The notes below the pieces were generated by a model. The model did no database searches. It worked only from the letters and a program-made list of their open reading frames with translations, and was not told where the DNA came from. From Putridiphycobacter sp045107045 (GTDB lineage: Bacteria > Bacteroidota > Bacteroidia > Flavobacteriales_D > Crocinitomicaceae), in NCBI GenBank assembly GCA_045107045.1, contig JBGCFR010000078.1:1-13015 (forward strand): a DNA stretch of 13,015 nucleotides, read 5' to 3'. Below are positions 5,245 to 11,944 of the stretch, piece by piece. A program made the translations under genes and the position numbers. Positions within the stretch are counted from its first letter, which is position 1. Each line of letters starts with the position of its first letter.

Positions 5245-8200
5245 ATGTGTAAATTATTGCTTTTAGTCACCCTTGTTTTTACTGGCGTCAATCTATTTTC
5301 TCAAGACATTACTATTTCAGGAAATGTGATGAGTGAAAGAAATGAACCCCTACCATTTGTGTCGGTAGCAGTAAAAGGTGAAAATTTTGGAACCAAAACA
5401 GATATTCTTGGAAATTATAAGTTGACATTAAAAGATACAGTTGGCCTAACATTAATTTATTCAACAGTTGGTTATATAAAACAAACAATAGTAGTTGGCT
5501 CAAAGCGAACAATTGATGTTAAATTATTAATTAGCTCAAAAGAATTAGATGAAGTTGTAGTAGTTGGTTATGGAACAGTTAGAACAAAAGAGCTAACTGG
5601 TGCAACCTCTAAAGTAGGCGGTGAGGATATAGAAAAAATGAATGTTGCAAGAATGGATCAGGCACTTCAGGGTCAAGTTTCAGGCGTAAATATCAGTACC
5701 AACTCTGGTTCACCAGGTGGATCGTCCAACATTCGGATTAGAGGTCTATCAACTTTTGGTGACAATGATCCTCTTATTCTAGTTGATGGTGTTGTTTATG
5801 ATTCTGATGGTTTGAATGCTTTAAATCCTTCTGATATTAAATCTATCAACGTTCTTAAAGATGCTACCGCTGGTATTTATGGTTTAAGAGCCGCCAACGG
5901 TGTAATTACTATTGAACCTACAAGGGGGCGATTAAATGCAAAACCGAGAATACAATACAATGGATACTACGGCATTCAACAAACAGCTCGTAAATTAGAT
6001 TTATTAACAGCAGAAGAATATGCTGTGATTAAAAATGAGATGTTTGCTTTTGGTGGTCAAGAAATACCCTTTAATAATACTGGTCTTGGTATTGGAACAG
6101 ATTGGCAAGATACTATTTTTCAAACTGCACCAATGCAAAGCCACAATTTTACAATTAGTGGTGGAACATTAAATACCACCTATTCTATAGGGCTTGGTTA
6201 TTTTATCCAAGATGGTATTGTAGGTGGAGATAAATCTCAGTTTTCTCGATATAATGGACGGGTTAATCTAAGCACCAAATTATCATCTAAATTAAAATTA
6301 AACTCAGTATTTCTTTTTTCAAGTGATGATAGAAGTTCATTGCCAGAAAATGGAATTGGATCAGTTTTATACAATACCATTAATGCCTTTCCTACCGAAC
6401 CTATTAAAACTCCTGACGGAAACTTTTCTTACCTTGAAGAAGTAAGTGATATTATTAATCCGGTGGCTCAAGTTCAAAATCAATATAACGGAGCCAAGGC
6501 AGATAAGTTTGTTGGAAAAGAAGAGTTCATTTTCGATTTTACTGATAATCTTTCTTTTACCAATCGGATTAATTATAATTACTCTCAAATAAATAGTAAA
6601 ACATTCTCACCATTAGTATGGTACGGAGAAGGAAAATTTGCAAACTCAGCACTTAATGAAGATTTAGAATCACCAATGGTTGAAATTGCCGATAGTGTTT
6701 TTCTTGAAAGGGGTGCCTCAGTTTATGAGGAAAGGTCATCATATGTTGACCTTACTTACGAGAGTTATTTAAATTATGATAGAGTTTTTGATTCAGTGCA
6801 TAGAGTAAAAGCAACCGGAGGTATTTCTATTTTTCAAAGAAAAGGAGAATCACTAAATGGAACAGGATTCAATATTCCTAATAATTCTTTAGAATTTGCA
6901 GATATTTCAGCCAATCAAGCGGCAGGTGGATTTCTAAACAATGTAGGTTCTTGGGAATTTAAGGAAAGATTATTGTCGGCATTTATTCGTGCGGAATATG
7001 CTTATCAATCTAAATATTTAGTATCAGCTATTATTAGAAGAGATGGGTCGAGCAAGTTTGGGGAAAATAGCAGATTTGGTTTATTCCCTACAGGTTCAGC
7101 AGCATGGTTAATATCTGAAGAAGACTTTTTTAATAGTGATATTGTAAAATTCTTAAAATTTAGAGCTAGTTATGGTGTCTCAGGAAATGATCAAATAGAC
7201 AATTTCGCCTACAGAGCTTTGCTAAATGGTGAAGGGGTCTATGTCTTTAATGATGTCATTACCCAAGGAGCTGCTATTGGAAGAGCTTCTAACCCTGATT
7301 TAAAGTGGGAAACGACTAGACAATTAAATCTGGGATTAGATATGACTCTTTGGAAACGGCTTAATTTTACGACAAATTATTTTGTAAAGAGCACTTTCGA
7401 TTTATTGTTTCAACCAGAAGTAACTGCTATACTTGGAACTTACGGACCAGGTGGTTTCCCGCCAATTATTAATGCAGGAGATGTAAAAAATAATGGTTTT
7501 GAGTTTGAATTAAAATATGCCACTAATCCTAACAAAGATCTTTTTGCTAACTTTAATTTAAATTTTACAACAATAAAGAATCGAGTCACTGGCGTACCTG
7601 AAGGAGTTGACTTTTTGCCTGGCGCTTCTTTCAGTGTTGGAGGTGGTGTAGCTACAAGATTTGAAGAAGGATACGAAATTGGCTACTTTTTTGGACACGA
7701 AATGGACGGAATTTTCCAGACACAAGCAGAAATTGACAACGCTGAAGTAATTCAAGAAGGCGCGCAACCAGGTGACATTCGCTTTGTTGATCAGGATGGA
7801 GATTGTGTTATAAACTTTAGTGATGACTCTGATAAAACTTATTTAGGTTCAGCAATTCCTGATTTCACAATGGGTTTTGCTTTTACTGTCAACTACAAAG
7901 GATTCGATTTATCCGCAAATTTTTATGCATCAATTGGAAATGAAATAATTAGAAATTATGAAAGACAACAACCATATGCGAATCAATTAGGGTACGTCAT
8001 TGATCGCTGGACTGGTGAAGGAACAACAAACGAGCATCCTAGGGTAACCACTGGTGCGACTAGAAACAACATCTTTTCGTCTTATTATGTTGAAGACGGC
8101 TCATTTTTAAGACTCCGAAACACACAGCTGGGATATAGTATTCCAACAAAAATTTTGAAAAAAGCGAAAATTGAGGGTATTAGAATATATGTTTCAGCTA

Positions 8201-8373
8201 ATAACTTATTTACCCTTACCCGTTATCAAGGCTATGATCCTGACATTGGCGGGGGCGGCGACCCTGGTGCTGACTTCGATTCAAGAGCAAGAAGTACATT
8301 ATCAGGAGGTGTAGATTATGGGCTTTATCCGCAGGCTAAAACATTTATGGGAGGTATTCAAATAACATTTTAA
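5245..8373 (+). CDS. SusC/RagA family TonB-linked outer membrane transporter
   Basis: The protein has 1042 residues, normal for SusC. It imports glycan oligosaccharides across the outer membrane using TonB energy, with the SusD-like partner as lid. In order: a signal peptide (about 1-20, MCKLLLL to LFSQ), a carboxypeptidase-regulatory-like domain (about 22-95), a Ton-box-like DEVVVVGYGT (102-111), the plug (about 113-228, with IRIRGLSTFG, PLILVDGVVYD and DATAGIYGLRAANGV), then the beta-barrel ending in aromatic Phe1042 (MGGIQITF). The family's usual ILITTK after RAANGV is replaced by ITIEPT. An acidic DQDGD loop occurs near residue 850. The ATG at 5245 is the only start giving a signal peptide. 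The stop is 2 bp from the susD-like ATG, and linkage to a laminarinase-type GH16 suggests beta-1,3-glucan transport. Confidence 0.95.
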   Translation: MCKLLLLVTLVFTGVNLFSQDITISGNVMSERNEPLPFVSVAVKGENFGTKTDILGNYKLTLKDTVGLTLIYSTVGYIKQTIVVGSKRTIDVKLLISSKELDEVVVVGYGTVRTKELTGATSKVGGEDIEKMNVARMDQALQGQVSGVNISTNSGSPGGSSNIRIRGLSTFGDNDPLILVDGVVYDSDGLNALNPSDIKSINVLKDATAGIYGLRAANGVITIEPTRGRLNAKPRIQYNGYYGIQQTARKLDLLTAEEYAVIKNEMFAFGGQEIPFNNTGLGIGTDWQDTIFQTAPMQSHNFTISGGTLNTTYSIGLGYFIQDGIVGGDKSQFSRYNGRVNLSTKLSSKLKLNSVFLFSSDDRSSLPENGIGSVLYNTINAFPTEPIKTPDGNFSYLEEVSDIINPVAQVQNQYNGAKADKFVGKEEFIFDFTDNLSFTNRINYNYSQINSKTFSPLVWYGEGKFANSALNEDLESPMVEIADSVFLERGASVYEERSSYVDLTYESYLNYDRVFDSVHRVKATGGISIFQRKGESLNGTGFNIPNNSLEFADISANQAAGGFLNNVGSWEFKERLLSAFIRAEYAYQSKYLVSAIIRRDGSSKFGENSRFGLFPTGSAAWLISEEDFFNSDIVKFLKFRASYGVSGNDQIDNFAYRALLNGEGVYVFNDVITQGAAIGRASNPDLKWETTRQLNLGLDMTLWKRLNFTTNYFVKSTFDLLFQPEVTAILGTYGPGGFPPIINAGDVKNNGFEFELKYATNPNKDLFANFNLNFTTIKNRVTGVPEGVDFLPGASFSVGGGVATRFEEGYEIGYFFGHEMDGIFQTQAEIDNAEVIQEGAQPGDIRFVDQDGDCVINFSDDSDKTYLGSAIPDFTMGFAFTVNYKGFDLSANFYASIGNEIIRNYERQQPYANQLGYVIDRWTGEGTTNEHPRVTTGATRNNIFSSYYVEDGSFLRLRNTQLGYSIPTKILKKAKIEGIRIYVSANNLFTLTRYQGYDPDIGGGGDPGADFDSRARSTLSGGVDYGLYPQAKTFMGGIQITF

Positions 8374-8375
8374 GT

Positions 8376-9836
8376 ATGAAAAAAAGTATAACATATCTAT
8401 TAGTATTAAGTTTAGTTTTAATAGTAAATAATGGTTGTAAAAAGTTTTTGGCTGTAGATCCACCTTTTACTCAAGATGCTGAGAATTTTTTCAAAACACC
8501 TGAAGATTATGAAAGAGCCTTAATAGGTGCCTATGATCTATTACAAGGCTCATTCATGTCCTTGTGGATTGGGGAAATTGCATCCGACAATTCTATTGCT
8601 GGAGGAGAAAGTGTAAACGATAGTCAAGGTTTACATGAAATAGAGAACATGACTCATGGTGGCTTAAACAATGACTTAAGAAGCTTATTTCGTTGGAATT
8701 ATGCAGGATTAACAAGAGCCAATTATCTATTGGAAAATAAAGATAACATTGATTTTTCTGGTAAAGAAACGATTATAGCAGAAGCCCGATTCTTGAGAGC
8801 CTATTATTATTTTGAATTAGTAAAGTTTTTTGGAGATGTTCCACTTATTATTGACAAACGCCTTGGTGTAAAAGAAGGAACAACTGCTGAGCGAACGCCA
8901 GCAAACGAAGTTTATACACAAATTGAAGAAGATTTAATTGCGGCGGCAAATGTTTTAAATTATGCTACTATAAAAGGGCATGCTAATAAAGGAGCTGCGC
9001 TTTCACTTTTAGGAAAGGCCTATTTATATCAGAAAAAATTTGCACTTGCTGCATCCACACTAGATGAAGTAATTGCTTCTGGTTACTACAGTTTAGTGGA
9101 CAATTATAATGAAATGTTTACTGCGGCTAATGAGAATAACGCGGAAACTGTATTTGATATTGAATATTCTGGTCTTGAAGGTGGAAGTTACGATTGCTTA
9201 ATTTGCTTAGAAGGTAATGCTGCTGTCGGCTTCCAAGGCATCCGACAATACGACGGCCCTGTGTATGGTGACGGAAACAGTTATAATTTACCCACACAGA
9301 ATTTGTATAATGCATTTGACGCAAACGATCCGAGAAGAGACTTTACAATTCTCGACATAGAAGCATTTATTTCAGCGCAAACAGACCCTTCATCAATTTC
9401 TTATGCTATTGGAGCGGGAGGACATACTGGCTACTACAGCAATAAATACATTAAACGTCAAGGAGAAATTGGTTTACCAGACAACGATTTAACAAGCCCT
9501 GTTAACTATAGAGTTATCCGTTATTCAGATGTATTGTTAATGGCTGCCGAAGCACACTATCAAGAAGGAAATACAGGTAAAGCTCAACAATTGCTAGTGC
9601 CAATTAGAGTTAGGTTGGGAATGCAACCAATACCAGTATCAAGCATTGATGTTATTTATAATGAAAGACGATTAGAATTAGCTGGTGAAGGACACCGATT
9701 TTTTGATCTTGTAAGAACTGGTAAAGCTGCCCAAGCAATTGAAGGCTTTCAAACTGGAAAACATGAATTATTCCCTTTACCGCAAATCGAAATTGACTTG
9801 GTTGGTGGTTCTTGGACACAAAACCCTGGTTATTAA
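8376..9836 (+). CDS. SusD/RagB family glycan-binding outer membrane lipoprotein
   Basis: This 486-residue protein is the surface partner and lid of the SusC-like transporter. The lipoprotein signal ends in VNNGC, with Cys21 lipidated, followed by KKFLAVDPP as in most SusD proteins. Hallmarks are TPEDYERALIGAYDLL (41-56), AEARFLRAYYYFELVKFFGDVPLI (135-158, the conserved helical TPR-like segment), KGAALSLLGKAYLYQKKF (205-222), YRVIRYSDVLLMAAEAHYQEG (378-398) and YNERRLELAGEGHRFFDLVRTG (428-449). It ends with LFPLPQIEI and NPGY, the usual C-terminal pattern. It lies 2 bp after the transporter gene and 16 bp before the PKD lipoprotein, so one transcript is nearly certain. Residues 262-300 carry an unusual SYDCLICLEG stretch with a Cys pair, perhaps a local disulfide. 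Confidence 0.95.
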   Translation: MKKSITYLLVLSLVLIVNNGCKKFLAVDPPFTQDAENFFKTPEDYERALIGAYDLLQGSFMSLWIGEIASDNSIAGGESVNDSQGLHEIENMTHGGLNNDLRSLFRWNYAGLTRANYLLENKDNIDFSGKETIIAEARFLRAYYYFELVKFFGDVPLIIDKRLGVKEGTTAERTPANEVYTQIEEDLIAAANVLNYATIKGHANKGAALSLLGKAYLYQKKFALAASTLDEVIASGYYSLVDNYNEMFTAANENNAETVFDIEYSGLEGGSYDCLICLEGNAAVGFQGIRQYDGPVYGDGNSYNLPTQNLYNAFDANDPRRDFTILDIEAFISAQTDPSSISYAIGAGGHTGYYSNKYIKRQGEIGLPDNDLTSPVNYRVIRYSDVLLMAAEAHYQEGNTGKAQQLLVPIRVRLGMQPIPVSSIDVIYNERRLELAGEGHRFFDLVRTGKAAQAIEGFQTGKHELFPLPQIEIDLVGGSWTQNPGY

Positions 9837-9852
9837 AATTAAATTTTTTATC

Positions 9853-10701
9853 ATGAAATATTCTTTATTTTTATTTGCCCTTATAGCAATCGTATCTTGT
9901 AAAAAATATGAGCCCCAACTTGGTGACCCTCCTACTGAAGCAGACACTGAATTTTCAGCAATACCTTCATCTGCTACACCGAATGTTTTAGAACTAGCCT
10001 CAGCAAATCAGGCTGTTTTATGCAGATGGGATTTTGGTAATGGCACAACTGCAGAAGGAACTGAAGTTACAGCCGAATATCCATATGCCGGAACTTATAC
10101 TATTAAACTAACCGTATTTACAAAAGGAGGTAGTAAAAGTGCTACCAAAGAGGTGACAATTGTGAATGACGACTTATCACTATTAAGTAATCCTATCTTC
10201 GGACTATTAACTGGTGGGTTAAGTGGCCCTGGTTATAAAGTATGGTATATCGATTCCACTGCAAGCGGAAATATGGGGGTTGGTCCCGATCCAGAAAGTG
10301 CGTTAGGACCTATACCTGAATATTGGTCAGCAGGACCAAACGAAAAGCCGAACTGTGGTTTATATAACACCCGATATACCTTTACCCTATCTGGTTTTGG
10401 ATTTGATATGGTAACCAATGGAGATGTTTATGTTCATAATTCATTGTCAGCAAACTTTCCTGGATCCTTCGAAAATCTTAATGATTATACTGCTCCTTAC
10501 GGCGATAAACTAGGGGAAAGTTGGTTATTAACTGAAGGAGGTGATGAAAACACAATCACGATTTCAAACAACGCTTTTATTGGTTTTTATACTGGTGTAA
10601 ATACTTATAGAATTCTTGAATTAACAGATTCAACAATGTCACTTCAATATGCTGATCATCAAGGTGGTCTTTTTTGGTATGCCAAATTGAAAAGCATCTA
10701 A
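9853..10701 (+). CDS. PKD-domain lipoprotein, probable surface glycan-binding protein
   Basis: The protein has 282 residues from the ATG at 9853. An earlier in-frame ATG (9739) lies inside susD and would bury the signal peptide. The lipobox AIVSC puts the lipid on Cys16. A PKD domain spans about 34-106, with WDFGNGTTAEG (59-69) and YPYAGTYTIKLTV (76-88). The rest (about 125-282) is a beta-rich domain beginning VWYIDSTASGNMGVGPDPES and ending LFWYAKLKSI, with aromatic residues suited to sugar stacking. This domain resembles the N-terminal domain of the last gene in the window. The position directly after susD is where the second surface glycan-binding protein of a PUL normally lies, and PKD lipoproteins are common in laminarin loci of marine Bacteroidota. 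Binding is inferred; no catalytic motif is visible. It sits 10 bp before the GH16 gene. Confidence 0.82.
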   Translation: MKYSLFLFALIAIVSCKKYEPQLGDPPTEADTEFSAIPSSATPNVLELASANQAVLCRWDFGNGTTAEGTEVTAEYPYAGTYTIKLTVFTKGGSKSATKEVTIVNDDLSLLSNPIFGLLTGGLSGPGYKVWYIDSTASGNMGVGPDPESALGPIPEYWSAGPNEKPNCGLYNTRYTFTLSGFGFDMVTNGDVYVHNSLSANFPGSFENLNDYTAPYGDKLGESWLLTEGGDENTITISNNAFIGFYTGVNTYRILELTDSTMSLQYADHQGGLFWYAKLKSI

Positions 10702-10711
10702 TTTTAAAAAA

Positions 10712-11800
10712 ATGAAAAAAAATATTTTAGTAATAATACCACTACTCTCTTTTTTAACACTTTCTTGTGATAAAGATGAGCCAGAAAATGTAGTTGTTTT
10801 GCCAACCAATATCATCACTGCAGTTATAACTGATATGGGTAAAGTAGATGTATCAGTCGCAGCAGAAAACGCAAATTTTTATTCGGTTACTTTTATCGAA
10901 GGAACTGATTCAACTATAATTGAAACGAAAGATGGAAATGTATCATATACATATACGCAAAACGGAGCGCATCAGATTATTTCAAAGGCGCACACTAGTC
11001 AATATGAATTTATTGAAAAAATCGACAATGTAACCATTACAACATCAGGTTTCACAAATACTCCTCCAACTGGCGGATACGAAACACCAATTGCACAACC
11101 TGGTTACACTTTGGTGTGGAGTGATGAATTTAACGGATCTGATATTTCATCATCATGGACATTTGATATTGGCACAGGTAACAGTGGTTGGGGAAATAAC
11201 GAATTACAAAATTATACCAACAGTAATTATATTGTAACTAATGGCTACCTAGAAATATTTGCAAAAGAAACTGGATCTCAAAATTACTCTTCAACACGAA
11301 TTAAAACTGAGGGATTAGAATCTTGGCAATACGGCAGAGTAGATATTAGAGCAGCTTTACCTTTTGGGCAAGGGATTTGGCCAGCATTGTGGATGCTTGG
11401 TGACAACATAACTTCAGCTGGTTGGCCTTCGTGTGGAGAAATAGATATTATGGAACTAGTTGGAGGGGATGGTGCAAATGATCGTACAGTTCATGGAACA
11501 GCTCACTGGGATAGTAATGGTTACGCATCTTACGGAAACAGCAAATCACTACCTGGGGGCAAGTTTGCAGATGAGTTTCATGTTTTCTCGATAATTTGGG
11601 ATGCAAATTCTATCACTTGGTTGTTGGATGACGTACAATATAATGTATTGTCGATATCTGGAAGTGATATGTCAGAATTTCATCAAAACTTTTTCTTCAT
11701 TTTTAACATAGCAGTTGGCGGAAATTGGCCTGGAAGTCCAAACAGTTCTACTGTTTTTCCACAATCTATGTTTGTAGATTATGTGAGAATTTTTCAGTAG
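10712..11800 (+). CDS. GH16 family endo-beta-glucanase lipoprotein (laminarinase type)
   Basis: This 362-residue protein should hydrolyse internal beta-1,3 (or mixed beta-1,3/1,4) glucan linkages with retention. The lipobox LTLSC places the lipid on Cys19, so the enzyme is membrane-anchored, probably at the cell surface. Residues about 30-112 form a PKD-like beta-sandwich lacking the usual DFGDG (YSVTFIEG instead). A Pro/Gly linker (115-130) leads to the GH16 domain (132-362). The catalytic motif GEIDIME holds nucleophile Glu243, Asp245 and acid/base Glu248. Other laminarinase features are WSDEFNG (136-142), GWGNNELQNYT (159-169), GQGIWPALWML (219-229) and a final FVDYVRIFQ. None of the loops marking agarases or carrageenases is evident. 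It is the last gene of the tight cluster and the only catalytic carbohydrate enzyme of the PUL in view. Confidence 0.93.
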   Translation: MKKNILVIIPLLSFLTLSCDKDEPENVVVLPTNIITAVITDMGKVDVSVAAENANFYSVTFIEGTDSTIIETKDGNVSYTYTQNGAHQIISKAHTSQYEFIEKIDNVTITTSGFTNTPPTGGYETPIAQPGYTLVWSDEFNGSDISSSWTFDIGTGNSGWGNNELQNYTNSNYIVTNGYLEIFAKETGSQNYSSTRIKTEGLESWQYGRVDIRAALPFGQGIWPALWMLGDNITSAGWPSCGEIDIMELVGGDGANDRTVHGTAHWDSNGYASYGNSKSLPGGKFADEFHVFSIIWDANSITWLLDDVQYNVLSISGSDMSEFHQNFFFIFNIAVGGNWPGSPNSSTVFPQSMFVDYVRIFQ

Positions 11801-11870
11801 TCTTACTTATTTTTTCAGGAGTAAATTCGTATTATTTTTAGTTATAAACACTGTTATATTTTTTGTTTTA

Positions 11871-11887
11871 GTAAAAAGTACTATATT
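11871..11887 (+). repeat. 17-bp direct repeat, copy A (operator-like motif copy 3)
   Basis: GTAAAAAGTACTATATT is repeated exactly at 11903-11919, 32 bp later, about three DNA turns. Its first 11 bases differ from the gap/susC motif at one position (A for C). It lies in the 144-bp gap (11801-11944) that separates GH16 from the last gene. Apart from near-consensus -7 boxes, including TATTTTTA at 11833-11840, nothing else is seen in that gap, and no strong terminator. Confidence 0.6.
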
Positions 11888-11902
11888 AATTTCTCTGTTA
11901 TG

Positions 11903-11919
11903 GTAAAAAGTACTATATT
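11903..11919 (+). repeat. 17-bp direct repeat, copy B (operator-like motif copy 4)
   Basis: This is identical to copy A and lies 25 bp before the ATG at 11945. The end of the copy, continuing to 11921, gives TATATTTA (11914-11921), one mismatch from the TAnnTTTG -7 element and similar to the TATATTTG before susC. It could therefore be both operator and promoter core of the last gene. Confidence 0.6.
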
Positions 11920-11944
11920 TAAAAAAATAATTAAAAAAAATATT

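Noticed and set aside
9739..9852. N-terminal extension of the PKD lipoprotein overlapping the end of susD
   Set aside because: It overlaps susD by about 100 bp in another frame and hides a clear lipoprotein signal peptide beginning at 9853.
11803..11824. Possible terminator after GH16 (TTACT and AGTAA arms)
   Set aside because: The arms are 5 bp and A/T-rich with no T tract directly after them; read-through to the last gene cannot be excluded.
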